Of a stretch of DNA of 64,000 nucleotides, positions 27,166-36,614 are shown piece after piece; the stretch's first letter is position 1, and every line of letters begins with the position of its first letter. The DNA comes from Nitrospinaceae bacterium (GTDB lineage: Bacteria; Nitrospinota; Nitrospinia; Nitrospinales; Nitrospinaceae): the NCBI GenBank assembly GCA_029261535.1, contig JAJDBF010000048.1, forward strand, positions 1 through 64,000, in the 5' to 3' direction. The position numbers and the translations under genes were made by a program. Below the pieces are notes generated by a model. The model saw nothing but the letters and a program-made list of their open reading frames with translations. It did no database searches and had not been told where the DNA came from.

Positions 27166-29511
27166 TTGGCTCTAACTCGCTTCAAATCAATTAGTTCCAG
27201 CCTATCGGCCCGAATCGGTCGCCTGCCCTATCTCTGTCTTTTTCTCCTGCTCTCGCTAGTGATGATGCCTCTTGATGAAGTTTGGGGGCAGGGTTTTGGG
27301 GGGGTCTCCAGTGACGAGGCGAAAGTGGTGCGGTCGATCAGGGTGCGTGGTAACGACCGCATCGATACCGCCACCATCCTCTATTACATCCGGACGCGCG
27401 AAGACCAGCCATTAAAAAAGGCAACGGTGCGGCGCGATATCGAGCAGATTTTCAGCCTCGGTCAGTTCAGTGATATTCGGGTGGAGACTCATCCGGCGGG
27501 CGATGGTGTGGAAGTGGTTTATGTGGTGGAGGAGATTCCGTCGATTGGTGATGTCTCTTTTGTGGGGAACACCCAGGTTGAAAACAAGGACCTGCGCAAA
27601 GCCATTTCGCTGAAGCGCGGCGCGACGTTCAAAGAGCATCTGGTGCAGGACACCAACGAAAAAGTGAAAGGGGTTTACGAAGAGAAGGGTTATTTCTTCG
27701 CCGAATCCCGCGTGACGACCACCGCTTCGCGTGAAGGAATCGTCAATGTCACCGTCCATATCAAGGAGGGTGAAAAGGTCAGCATTGAGGAAATCAAGTT
27801 CACTGGCAACAAGTCCATTGAAGTTGATGACCTCGAGGAGGTGATGGAGACGGAATCTGAAACCTGGTTTTCCTTTCTCGATGAATCCGGAATTTACAAA
27901 AAAGATATTCTCAAGCTGGACCTGCTTCGGATCGAAGCCTATTACCAGGATCAGGGTTTCGTCAAGGTCCGGGTGCTGGACCCGAAGATTGATATCAATC
28001 GCAAAGACAAAGCAATTTACATCACCATTCCCATTCAGGAAGGTCCGCAATACCGGATCGGAAAAATAAAAGTCACCGAAGACGACACCTATTCAGAAGA
28101 AGAATTGTTGTCGGTGGTGAAGTTGAAGCCCGGCGACATCTATGATATCTCCAAGCTCCGCAAGGATATCATTACGATAACCGACCTCTATTCGGCGCGC
28201 GGCTATGCCTACGCCGACGTCCTGCCTGCGACTCAACTGGACGATGCGAAGAAGCTGGTGGATCTGGAAGTTCAGGTGAACCGTGGGCGCAAGGTGTATG
28301 TGGGTGAGGTTAACATCGCCGGCAATACCAAAACCCGCGACAACGTGATCCGCCGCGAATTCCGTATTCAGGAGGGGCAGTTGTTTGACAGCCTGGCCCT
28401 GAAGCGGACCAAGCAACGCCTCAACAATCTTCAATTTTTTGAAGACGTAAAAATTGACACGCATCGAGGCAAAGAATCCGACCTCATCGATATCAACACC
28501 ACCGTGACCGAGCGGCCCACCGGGTCGTTGTCGCTCGGGGCCGGTTTCAGTTCCGTTGAAAATTTTATTTTCAATGCGTCGATCACGCAGGACAACCTGT
28601 TCGGTCGCGGGCAACGTCTGAACTTCTCGACCGACCTGTCTTCGCGCAGAACCAATTTCAATTTAAACTTTACCGACCCACGGATTTTTGACTCGACCAT
28701 TTCTTTCGGAGTCGACCTGTTCAACCGGCGGTCCAATTCGTTCAGTTTTGAACAGCAAACCACGGGTGCAGGATTACGCCTTGGAAAATCTCTGGGCGAA
28801 TTCAACTGGGTCGGGCTGGCGTATCGATTTGAAGAGGTCGAGGTCACCAACCTTCAGGCGATTGATCAAAACAATAATTTTCAAAACGGATTTTTCACCA
28901 CCAGCCGCGTGTCGCCAACCTTGATCCGCGACACCCGCAACAACTTTTTAAATCCTTCAAAAGGCCAGAGGCATGTGCTACGCTTTGATGTAGCGGGTGG
29001 TGTTCTCGGGGGAGCGGATTTTATCAAATCCGGTTATGAAGTGTCGTATTATTACCCGCTCATCGAAAAGCTGACCTTTGCCATCCACGCCGAATTGAAT
29101 ATTGCCGATGGCTATAACGGTCAGGAGTTGCCGCTGTTTGAAAGATACTTCATGGGGGGAGCTAGTTCCCTGCGCGGTTTTACCATCCAGGAAGTGGGCC
29201 CGAAAAACAGTGTTGGCAGTGTTCTCGGTGGCGACCAATCATTATTGTTGAACGTGGAGCTCCAGTATCAGCTCACCAACGAGTTCCGCATATTCACTTT
29301 TTATGACCGCGGCAACGTCTATGGCAGTGGTTTTAATTTAAACAGCACCGCCGAGGTAATCGATCTCACCGAAATGCGTCATAGTTTGGGAGCGGGAGTC
29401 CGGTTCCTCAGTCCCTTCGGCCCGATCGGTTTGGCCTACGGTTTCAAGCTGGATCAGCGCACGGGTGAATCCTCGGGCGAGTTCCACTTCTCCGCTGGAA
29501 GCGCATTTTAA
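27166..29511 (+). CDS. bamA: Outer membrane protein assembly factor BamA
   Basis: A 781-residue Omp85-family protein that folds beta-barrel proteins into the outer membrane. It has a signal peptide (LPYLCLFLLLSLVMMPLDEVWGQ, ending near residue 44). Five POTRA repeats fill about 55-430, each with the pattern of paired strands and a GN/GD turn (for example VRGNDRIDT, FVGNTQVENKD, FTGNKSIEVDD, IAGNTKTRDNV). The C-terminal barrel (about 430-781) contains the conserved GGxxSLRGF motif (MGGASSLRGF) and ends in phenylalanine. The start is a TTG at 27166 after a purine-rich stretch; no better ATG precedes the signal peptide. It heads the ompH-ompH-fabZ-lpx cluster, the usual diderm arrangement. Confidence 0.95.
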   Translation: MALTRFKSISSSLSARIGRLPYLCLFLLLSLVMMPLDEVWGQGFGGVSSDEAKVVRSIRVRGNDRIDTATILYYIRTREDQPLKKATVRRDIEQIFSLGQFSDIRVETHPAGDGVEVVYVVEEIPSIGDVSFVGNTQVENKDLRKAISLKRGATFKEHLVQDTNEKVKGVYEEKGYFFAESRVTTTASREGIVNVTVHIKEGEKVSIEEIKFTGNKSIEVDDLEEVMETESETWFSFLDESGIYKKDILKLDLLRIEAYYQDQGFVKVRVLDPKIDINRKDKAIYITIPIQEGPQYRIGKIKVTEDDTYSEEELLSVVKLKPGDIYDISKLRKDIITITDLYSARGYAYADVLPATQLDDAKKLVDLEVQVNRGRKVYVGEVNIAGNTKTRDNVIRREFRIQEGQLFDSLALKRTKQRLNNLQFFEDVKIDTHRGKESDLIDINTTVTERPTGSLSLGAGFSSVENFIFNASITQDNLFGRGQRLNFSTDLSSRRTNFNLNFTDPRIFDSTISFGVDLFNRRSNSFSFEQQTTGAGLRLGKSLGEFNWVGLAYRFEEVEVTNLQAIDQNNNFQNGFFTTSRVSPTLIRDTRNNFLNPSKGQRHVLRFDVAGGVLGGADFIKSGYEVSYYYPLIEKLTFAIHAELNIADGYNGQELPLFERYFMGGASSLRGFTIQEVGPKNSVGSVLGGDQSLLLNVELQYQLTNEFRIFTFYDRGNVYGSGFNLNSTAEVIDLTEMRHSLGAGVRFLSPFGPIGLAYGFKLDQRTGESSGEFHFSAGSAF

Positions 29512-29537
29512 AAAACCTGTAAATTTAATGAGGTCTC

Positions 29538-30077
29538 ATGTCAGGAACACGTAACATTTTATCCGGATTGAGGGTTTTGGCCGGGGCGGTTGCCCTGATC
29601 GCCATGGCCTTGGGAAATCCTGCGCAAGCGGCGGGCGTTCGCGTTGGGTTCATTGATATTCAAGCATCTGTGGCGAGCACCAAGGAATTCAAGAGGGTGT
29701 TCATACAATTTCGTGCCAACTTCCAGAAAGAAAAAAAACTGATCAACGCAAGAGAAGACAAGATCAAGAAATTACTGGAAGATATCAACAAGCAAGGCAC
29801 GATTTTAAAGGGTGCGGAAAAGCGTCGCAAAGAAGAGAAGTTTCTCAAGGAAAAAAAATCCTTTGAACGCTATGTGCAGGACAAGAACGAAGAATTTCAA
29901 AGGAAAGAAAAAGAGATCACCGATTCGATTCTGCGAAAGATGCTGGAAGTTCTGAAAAAAATTGGCAAGGAACGCAAGTACACCATGATCCTTGAAAAGA
30001 AGGCCGTATTTTACAGCGATACCGCCGCTGATCTGACCAAGATTGCGACGAAAGCCTATGACCGTATCCATAAATAA
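29538..30077 (+). CDS. OmpH/Skp family periplasmic chaperone, copy 1
   Basis: A 179-residue secreted protein with an N-terminal signal (ALIAMALGNPAQAAG, cleavage near residue 33), then VGFIDIQASVASTKEFKR, the conserved first beta-strand of Skp proteins, then a long charged coiled coil and a closing segment (YTMILEKKAVFYS) that completes the small beta-body. Skp trimers grip unfolded outer-membrane proteins and hand them to BamA, encoded 26 bp upstream. A paralogue of nearly equal length follows. Confidence 0.9.
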   Translation: MSGTRNILSGLRVLAGAVALIAMALGNPAQAAGVRVGFIDIQASVASTKEFKRVFIQFRANFQKEKKLINAREDKIKKLLEDINKQGTILKGAEKRRKEEKFLKEKKSFERYVQDKNEEFQRKEKEITDSILRKMLEVLKKIGKERKYTMILEKKAVFYSDTAADLTKIATKAYDRIHK

Positions 30078-30098
30078 TTTCGCAGAGGGTTGGGTTTT

Positions 30099-30635
30099 AT
30101 GAAAGGGTTCAAGTACTTGTTTCAAGTAGCTGGTATCGCAGTATGTTTCCTGTTGTTGATGACCCCATCAGCGTTTTCTGCAAAAAATGGGGATCCAAAA
30201 ATCGGGTTCGTCAATATTAAAAAAGCTGTTGCGGACACCAATGAGTTCAAGCGGATCAAGAGCGAATTTGATCGCAAGTTCCAGAAGATACAGAAAGTCA
30301 TTGCCGCCAGGGAAGGGGAGATGAAAAAACTGTATGAGGAGCTCAATAAGCAGGGGTTCGTATTGAGCCCGGAATTAAAAAAACAAAAAGAATCTAATTT
30401 TATCAATAAGAAAAAGTCTCTGGAGCGGTTCGTTCAGGATAAAAATGAAGAATTTGCCGGGATGGAAAAAGAAATCACAGCCAAGATCACCCGGCGTATG
30501 TTGGATGTTCTGAAAAACCTGGGCAAAAAAAGAAAGTTCACGCTCATTATAGAAAAAAGTGCCACGTTTTATTTTGACAATGCCCGAGATGTCACCAAGA
30601 CGGCGGTTTCGGCGTACAACAAGAGTTTCAAGTAG
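30099..30635 (+). CDS. OmpH/Skp family periplasmic chaperone, copy 2
   Basis: A 178-residue paralogue of the preceding gene, from the ATG at 30099 (a TTG three codons upstream is also in frame). It has a signal peptide (FQVAGIAVCFLLLMTPSAFSA), then KIGFVNIKKAVADTNEFKR, aligning directly with the same segment of copy 1, the same coiled coil with KKKSLERFVQDKNEEF against KKSFERYVQDKNEEF, and the closing strand FTLIIEKSATFYF. The two copies are clearly tandem duplicates and may form mixed trimers. The spacing of 21 bp from copy 1 indicates one transcript. Confidence 0.9.
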   Translation: MKGFKYLFQVAGIAVCFLLLMTPSAFSAKNGDPKIGFVNIKKAVADTNEFKRIKSEFDRKFQKIQKVIAAREGEMKKLYEELNKQGFVLSPELKKQKESNFINKKKSLERFVQDKNEEFAGMEKEITAKITRRMLDVLKNLGKKRKFTLIIEKSATFYFDNARDVTKTAVSAYNKSFK

Positions 30636-30697
30636 ACACACCCAGACCCTGCCAAGCTGTTTGACCCCCAGCCCTTGCGCGTTCAGGAGACAACCCC

Positions 30698-31138
30698 ATG
30701 ATGGACATTGAGGAAATTAAAAAGTGTATCCCTCATCGGCCGCCGTTTTTACTGGTTGACCGTATCATCGAATGCGATGATGAATCGCGGATTGTGGGGA
30801 TCAAAAACGTGACGATCAACGAGCCTTTTTTTGTCGGACATTTCCCTGAATTCCCGGTCATGCCGGGTGTCTTGATTGTTGAGGCACTGGCGCAGGTCGG
30901 ATGTATTCTGGGGAATCGCATATTGAAGCCAGACAATCAACCCATCGTGCTGTTCATGGGAATCGATGAAGTTAAATTTCGCAAGCCGGTGGTTCCAGGA
31001 GACACGCTTCGGCTGGAGATGATCAAAATCAAACAACGCAAGGATTTATTTCGGTTCCAGGGGCACGCTTTTGTTGGCGACACACTGGTCACCCAGGGCA
31101 TCTTTCAGGCAATGATGAAAGACCCGGCAACGATGTAA
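30698..31138 (+). CDS. fabZ: 3-hydroxyacyl-ACP dehydratase FabZ
   Basis: A 146-residue hot-dog-fold enzyme that dehydrates 3-hydroxyacyl-ACP in fatty-acid elongation; it competes with lipid A synthesis for the same substrate. Visible signature: [13 protein letters not shown] at the N-terminus and the active-site helix [20 protein letters not shown] with the catalytic His and Glu. Length and motif are standard for FabZ rather than FabA. A CAGGAGA ribosome-binding site precedes the ATG at 30698; a second ATG follows directly. Its location between ompH and lpxA is the common diderm order. Confidence 0.96.
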   Translation: MMDIEEIKKCIPHRPPFLLVDRIIECDDESRIVGIKNVTINEPFFVGHFPEFPVMPGVLIVEALAQVGCILGNRILKPDNQPIVLFMGIDEVKFRKPVVPGDTLRLEMIKIKQRKDLFRFQGHAFVGDTLVTQGIFQAMMKDPATM

Positions 31139-31205
31139 CCTCTTACCCCGGTGCGGACCGCATGGGTTTTGACCCACCAGCACTGCACCATTTTCCCATT
31201 CCCAA

Positions 31206-31979
31206 GTGAACATTCATCCCCAGGCTATTGTGCATCCAGAGGCGGAACTGGGCGAAGGTGTGTGTGTTGGCCCCTTCGCTCTCATCGCGGCCGGAGTGCG
31301 CGTTGGGGCCGGTTGCGAAATCGGTCCTCATGTTGTGATCGAATCCGGTACGGTGATTGGTCCCCATTGTCGCATTTTCCACGGAGCCTCCCTGGGAGGA
31401 GAGCCGCAGGTGGCCGGGTTTGACAAAGAGCTCCTCTCGTCAGTTCATATTGGTGAGTCCACCTTGATTCGCGAATATGTGACTGTTCACCGATCCATGT
31501 ACGAAGGCAAGGCGACTGAAATCGGGTCGCACTGTTTCCTGATGGCCTACAGCCATGTCGGCCACGATTGCAAAATTGAAGATCATGCCGTGATTGTCAA
31601 TCAGGCCAGCATTTCCGGTCACGTCGAAATAGGCGAGCATGCGTTTGTGTCCGGGATGGTTGGCGTGCATCAGTTCGTCCGCATCGGGGCGCATTGCATG
31701 GTTGGGGGATTTTGTGTCGTGCGCCAGGATGTGCTTCCCTATTCTTTAGTGGAGGGTGTCCCGTTGCGATTGATCAGCACCAATTCGGTGGGCCTGAGGC
31801 GACGCAATTTTCGTCCTCCCGTTCGCTCTGGGTTAAAAAAAGCGTTCGCTATTTTGAAAGATAGCGACCTCAATACGAGTCAGGCTGTTGAACGGATACA
31901 GGCTGAAATTGAAAACACCGATGAAATCCGCTATCTTATGGACTTCATCAATGCCTCCTCCCGTGGAATAATAAAATAA
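31206..31979 (+). CDS. lpxA: UDP-N-acetylglucosamine acyltransferase LpxA
   Basis: A 257-residue left-handed beta-helix enzyme, the first committed step of lipid A synthesis: transfer of a 3-hydroxyacyl chain from ACP to UDP-GlcNAc. Hexapeptide repeats run through the first 185 residues (IHPQAIVHPEAELGEGVCVG, IGPHVVIESGTVIG, and so on), with the catalytic His in SHVGHDCKIEDH and the C-terminal helical domain typical of LpxA. It starts with GTG at 31206, giving the usual N-terminus VNIHPQAIV. lpxD is not in the window. It is followed after two bases by an oxidoreductase gene. Confidence 0.95.
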   Translation: MNIHPQAIVHPEAELGEGVCVGPFALIAAGVRVGAGCEIGPHVVIESGTVIGPHCRIFHGASLGGEPQVAGFDKELLSSVHIGESTLIREYVTVHRSMYEGKATEIGSHCFLMAYSHVGHDCKIEDHAVIVNQASISGHVEIGEHAFVSGMVGVHQFVRIGAHCMVGGFCVVRQDVLPYSLVEGVPLRLISTNSVGLRRRNFRPPVRSGLKKAFAILKDSDLNTSQAVERIQAEIENTDEIRYLMDFINASSRGIIK

Positions 31980-31981
31980 TC

Positions 31982-32950
31982 ATGAAGACTTTTCGAATTG
32001 GTGTGATCGGCGTTGGAAAAATGGGTGAGTATCACGTTGGGGTGCTTTCCGAACAGGCCGTTGCCGAGCTTGCGATTGTGGTCGATGCCAGTGAAAAACG
32101 AGCTGAGGAAATCGGCGCACGTTATAACGTCCCCTGGATCACCAGGGCGGAAGACGCTGTGGGGCAAGTCGATGGGGTTGTCATCGCGGTACCGACGGCC
32201 CTGCACTACTCCACCGCAAAAATGTTTCTTGATGCCGGGGTGCACGTCCTTCTGGAAAAACCCTGCACGCATGATCTGTCCGAGGCTCAGGAACTATTTA
32301 AACTGGCGGAAGAAAAAAACCTCACGTTGCACATCGGTCATGTGGAACGGTTCAACGGTGCCGTTCAGGAATTGCACAAGATTGTTGATGAACCCTTATT
32401 CATAGAATGCAAGCGCACCGGCCCTTTCCCTCAGCGTAATATAGCTGACGGCGTGGTGATGGATGTCATGATTCACGATATCGACATCGTGCTCAACCTG
32501 GTCAATTCCCGCGTCATCCGCACGCAAGTGATGGGGCTTTCCGTTTTCTCTGACCGCGATGATCTGGTGAGTGTCCAGTTACAATTTGAAAACGGGACGG
32601 TCGCCAATATTGTGGCCAGCCGTGCTTCGCAAAACAAGGAACGCACCTTGTGTGTCACGCAAAAAGATTCGTATGTGATGCTCGATTACACCGATCAGGA
32701 AATTTACGTTCATCGTCAATCCTCCTCGGAGCATCAATTGAGCAAAGGTTCCCTGAGATACAAACAGGAATCGCTGGTCGAGAGAATATTTGTCCACAAG
32801 GACAATCCGCTCAAACATGAAATACTGCATTTTATCGATTGCGCCAGCAACGGTTCGCCGCCCCAGTCAAGCGTCGATCGGGAACTGAACTCCCTCGAAA
32901 TCGCGCTCAAGATTGTCGAGCAATTCAAGGAGCAACGGCAGTTAGCCTGA
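31982..32950 (+). CDS. Gfo/Idh/MocA family oxidoreductase in lpx operon
   Basis: A 322-residue NAD(P)-dependent dehydrogenase. N-terminal Rossmann motif IGVIGVGKMGEYH, the family EKP motif (VLLEKPCTHDLSEA, residues about 91-104) with the catalytic lysine, and a C-terminal alpha/beta domain with VMDVMIHDIDIVL holding the conserved DxxxH pair. It is tightly placed between lpxA and lpxI, so a sugar-nucleotide substrate is likely. One family member, GnnA, oxidises UDP-GlcNAc at C3 and with aminotransferase GnnB makes the diamino sugar for amide-linked lipid A. No gnnB is visible here, so this assignment is only a hypothesis. Confidence 0.88.
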   Translation: MKTFRIGVIGVGKMGEYHVGVLSEQAVAELAIVVDASEKRAEEIGARYNVPWITRAEDAVGQVDGVVIAVPTALHYSTAKMFLDAGVHVLLEKPCTHDLSEAQELFKLAEEKNLTLHIGHVERFNGAVQELHKIVDEPLFIECKRTGPFPQRNIADGVVMDVMIHDIDIVLNLVNSRVIRTQVMGLSVFSDRDDLVSVQLQFENGTVANIVASRASQNKERTLCVTQKDSYVMLDYTDQEIYVHRQSSSEHQLSKGSLRYKQESLVERIFVHKDNPLKHEILHFIDCASNGSPPQSSVDRELNSLEIALKIVEQFKEQRQLA

Positions 32951-33002
32951 ATCGACTGATCGCTTTCTTCACTCTCATTACCACCCATCGGAACTATTGA
33001 AA

Positions 33003-33815
33003 ATGGAAACCAGTGCTCAACTGATTGGTTTGATCGCAGGATCCGGCGAAGTTCCGGTTTATTTTGTTGAAAAAGCCAGAGCCAACGGCATAAAAATCGT
33101 TTCGATATGCCTGACCGATGAGATCGGTCGCTCGATTGAACCGTTGGTCGAAAAAAATTTCAACATCAACATTGGCCAACCCGGAAAAATGTTCAAGGCC
33201 TTCCAGGGAGAAAACGTGACCGGCGTGGTCATCATGGGCAAGATCGAAAAGAGCATGATCTTTCGTTTGCAGATGCTGGATTTTGAAGCCTTGAAATTGA
33301 TCAAATCTTTAAAAACCCATCAGGACAAATCGGTCATGCTCAGCATCATTCGGCTGATTGAAAATTGGGGAGGAACCGTTCTCGATCAAAAGGAACTGGT
33401 GCCAGAACTGTTTCCTGAAAAAGGAACCCTCACCCGCAAGCAACCCTCGAAAAAAATAATGACGGATATTGAATTTGGTTTTCCCATTGCCCGCAACATG
33501 GCGGATCAGGAAATTGGCCAGACCCTTGTCGTCAAAAACGAGACAGTGATTGCGGTCGAAGCCGTCGAAGGCACCGACACGACTATCGAAAGAGGATGCG
33601 GATTGGCGAACGGTGGATGTTCGGTCGTCAAAGTGAGCCGGACGGAACAGGACTACCGCTACGATGCTCCCGGTGTCGGGCCGCACACCATCGAATTAAT
33701 GATTCGCGGCAAAGCCTCGGCACTGGCACTGGAAGCGGGCAGGGTCATGCTCATCAACCGACAACGTGTGGTGGACATGGCGGACGCGGCAGGACTTTCC
33801 ATCGTGTGTGTCTGA
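33003..33815 (+). CDS. lpxI: UDP-2,3-diacylglucosamine pyrophosphatase LpxI
   Basis: A 270-residue member of the LpxI (DUF1009) family, which hydrolyses UDP-2,3-diacylglucosamine to lipid X and replaces LpxH in many bacteria. The two-domain pattern is visible: N-terminal LIGLIAGSGEVPVYFVEKAR, a central TLTRKQPS linker, and the C-terminal segment with AVEAVEGTDTTIERG and RFD/YDAPGVGP (here YRYDAPGVGPHTIELM), which holds the catalytic aspartate region. The start is the ATG at 33003; the frame extends two codons upstream to a TTG. It lies between the oxidoreductase and lpxB. Confidence 0.93.
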   Translation: METSAQLIGLIAGSGEVPVYFVEKARANGIKIVSICLTDEIGRSIEPLVEKNFNINIGQPGKMFKAFQGENVTGVVIMGKIEKSMIFRLQMLDFEALKLIKSLKTHQDKSVMLSIIRLIENWGGTVLDQKELVPELFPEKGTLTRKQPSKKIMTDIEFGFPIARNMADQEIGQTLVVKNETVIAVEAVEGTDTTIERGCGLANGGCSVVKVSRTEQDYRYDAPGVGPHTIELMIRGKASALALEAGRVMLINRQRVVDMADAAGLSIVCV

Positions 33816-33836
33816 TGTGACGGAGCGTGTCTTGTA

Positions 33837-34982
33837 ATGTCTTCCAAATCGAATCGCGTCCTCATCATTGCTGGAGAGGCCTCCGGGGATCTGCAAGGCG
33901 GCGGACTGGTCCGTGCGTTTAAGGAGACACACCCCGATCTTAAATTTGAAGGAGTCGGCGGGCAGGCCATGCAAGCCGCTGGAGTAAAAATCCTTTCGGG
34001 TATCGAAGGACTGGGGGCCGTCGGGGTTTTTGAAATGATCGGCACCTTGTTGCGCCACCTCGCGCTTTTTTTCGATTTGCGCCGACGCATTGCCCGCGGC
34101 GATTACCGCTCAGCCATCCTGATCAACTATCCAGCGTTCAATCTGATTTTGGCCGGTGCCTGCAAACGGTTTAACTGCCCGGTGTTGTTTTATATCGGGC
34201 CGCAAATCTGGGCATCGCGACCGGGCAGGATCCACCGCATCAAAAAAAACGTCAGCAAAATGTATGTAGTCCTGCCTTTTGAAGAAGCGATTTACAAGCA
34301 GGCGGGGGTGCCGGTGGCGTTTCTCGGACACCCGTTTGTCGATCTGGTGAAACCGCGTCAGACGCTTGAGGCCACCCGTGCTGAATTGAACCTGAAACCG
34401 GGAGTCCCGGTGGTGGGATTGCTACCGGGCAGTCGCAAAAGTGAAATCCGGTATTTGCTGGACGACATGATGCAGGCCGCTGTCCTGATAAAAAAAGAAC
34501 TGGGCGAGTGTCGTTTCCTCCTGCCGGTGGCCGACACACTGGATGAATCGGATATCCGCCGCCGGGTGGAGGCTTATCCGGTCGACGTGTCTTTGCTTCC
34601 TGGTAAAAATTTTGAAGTCATGCAGGTCAGCGATTTTCTAATGCTCGCATCGGGTTCGGCAACATTGGAAGCGGCTCTGTTCACCTGTCCGCAGGTGATT
34701 GTCTACCGGGTCAATCCCATTTCCTATTTCCTGCTGAGTTGGCTGGTTCATATCAAATGGTTTGGGCTGGTTAACATTGTGGCAGAGGAAGAGGTCGCCC
34801 CCGAATTGTTGAATGAACAGGTGACACCTGAGCGCATCGCACAGGAAGCGTTGCTTGTTCTCAAAGATCCGGCGCGCAAGGAGGCGATACGAAACCGGCT
34901 GGCTGCCGTGCGCGAATCGCTGGGAGCCCCCGGAGTGGTCGGGAGGGTGGCTGATGACATGGCGAAGGAAATGGGATTGTAA
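33837..34982 (+). CDS. lpxB: Lipid-A-disaccharide synthase LpxB
   Basis: A 381-residue GT19 glycosyltransferase that joins lipid X to UDP-2,3-diacylglucosamine. Characteristic segments: IIAGEASGDLQGG at the N-terminus, GVGGQAMQAAG, YIGPQIWASRPGR, FLGHPFVD, LLPGSRKSEI and, near the C-terminus, ASGSATLEAALFTCPQVIVYR followed by LVNIVAEEEVAPELLNE. All are conserved in LpxB. It acts at the inner face of the cytoplasmic membrane. The gap to lpxI is 21 bp and to the acyltransferase gene six, indicating one operon. Confidence 0.96.
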   Translation: MSSKSNRVLIIAGEASGDLQGGGLVRAFKETHPDLKFEGVGGQAMQAAGVKILSGIEGLGAVGVFEMIGTLLRHLALFFDLRRRIARGDYRSAILINYPAFNLILAGACKRFNCPVLFYIGPQIWASRPGRIHRIKKNVSKMYVVLPFEEAIYKQAGVPVAFLGHPFVDLVKPRQTLEATRAELNLKPGVPVVGLLPGSRKSEIRYLLDDMMQAAVLIKKELGECRFLLPVADTLDESDIRRRVEAYPVDVSLLPGKNFEVMQVSDFLMLASGSATLEAALFTCPQVIVYRVNPISYFLLSWLVHIKWFGLVNIVAEEEVAPELLNEQVTPERIAQEALLVLKDPARKEAIRNRLAAVRESLGAPGVVGRVADDMAKEMGL

Positions 34983-34988
34983 CGATTG

Positions 34989-35627
34989 ATGAAACAATTG
35001 CTCATTAAACACATCCTGCCCTGGCTGGCCTACCTGCTGTTGCAGGTCTGGTGTCGAACCCTGCGCGTCACCAATCTGAGCCCGGAGAACGAAGACTATT
35101 TTAATAACCTGCCGGGGCGTTACATCATGACACACTGGCACAGCCGGATTTTCTTACTGCTGTTTTATTTTCGCGGTCGCAAGGATTGGAACATCCTGGT
35201 CAGTCCCAGTAAAGACGCAGAAGTACTAGCCCGACTGGGCGTATTGCTTGGGTACACGGTGGTGCGAGGGTCGTCCTACAAAAACACACTGGCTTCTGCC
35301 AGAGATTTACTCAAAGCATTGAAGCGCGATGAGCGCGTGGTGGTGGTGGCCGACGGGTCACGCGGACCGCGCCATGTCGCGCAGATGGGCAGTGTCCAGT
35401 TGTCCCGCATCACCGGGGCTCCGCTGATCCCGATGACTTTTGGTGCCAGCTCGCGTTATGAGCTCAGTTCCTGGGACCGGTTTGTTCTGCCTCTGCCCTT
35501 TTCCAAATGCACGCTCAATTTCGCGCCGCCCCTGACCATTCCAAAAAAAGCGGACGATCATTTACTCGCCGAAAAGCAACAAGAACTCGACAGAGCGTTG
35601 AACAGGATAACCGAGGCGGTGGATTAG
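34989..35627 (+). CDS. DUF374 lysophospholipid acyltransferase-like protein
   Basis: A 212-residue protein of the DUF374 / LPLAT-like family. It has an N-terminal hydrophobic segment (ILPWLAYLLLQVWCRTL), then ITH-like block MTHWHSRIFLLLFYF where other acyltransferases have HxxxxD, then LVSPSKDAEVLARLG, TVVRGSSYKNTLAS and VVVADGSRGPRHVAQMG, all diagnostic of DUF374. In lpx operons such proteins are often suspected late lipid A or Kdo-lipid acyltransferases; that role is not proven. It ends the lpx operon. No kdtA or lpxK follows. Confidence 0.88.
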   Translation: MKQLLIKHILPWLAYLLLQVWCRTLRVTNLSPENEDYFNNLPGRYIMTHWHSRIFLLLFYFRGRKDWNILVSPSKDAEVLARLGVLLGYTVVRGSSYKNTLASARDLLKALKRDERVVVVADGSRGPRHVAQMGSVQLSRITGAPLIPMTFGASSRYELSSWDRFVLPLPFSKCTLNFAPPLTIPKKADDHLLAEKQQELDRALNRITEAVD

Positions 35628-36361
<734 letters not shown>

Positions 36362-36461
36362 TTTTTTTTAGGCCAGGGCCTCCGGGTCAGGGCTCTTGAT
36401 AGAATGTCGGCTTCGCCGAAAATGAATTCAGGTTATTTTGGAAACGTATCCTGGGCTGTTG

Positions 36462-36499
36462 GCGCACTCTCGTTTTGAGGGTGCGCTGGTTTTGTTTGT
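36462..36499 (+). terminator. Terminator between glnB and glnA
   Basis: Stem GCGCACTCTC (36462-36471), loop GTTTT, stem GAGGGTGCGC (36477-36486) with one T-G pair, then a T-rich tail TGGTTTTGTTTGT. It would end or attenuate the glnB transcript about 130 bp before glnA. The GCGCAC/GTGCGC arms also resemble half-sites of NtrC operators, so a dual role is possible. Confidence 0.65.
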
Positions 36500-36614
36500 C
36501 TGCGTCCGGAACGTGAATGAATTGTCTGTAGGGCATTCCCGGAATTTTTAATTTTTAGAGGTTTGCTTTTACAGTTTGCAGGAGAATAACTATTTACCAT
36601 CCGAGGAGAATGTA

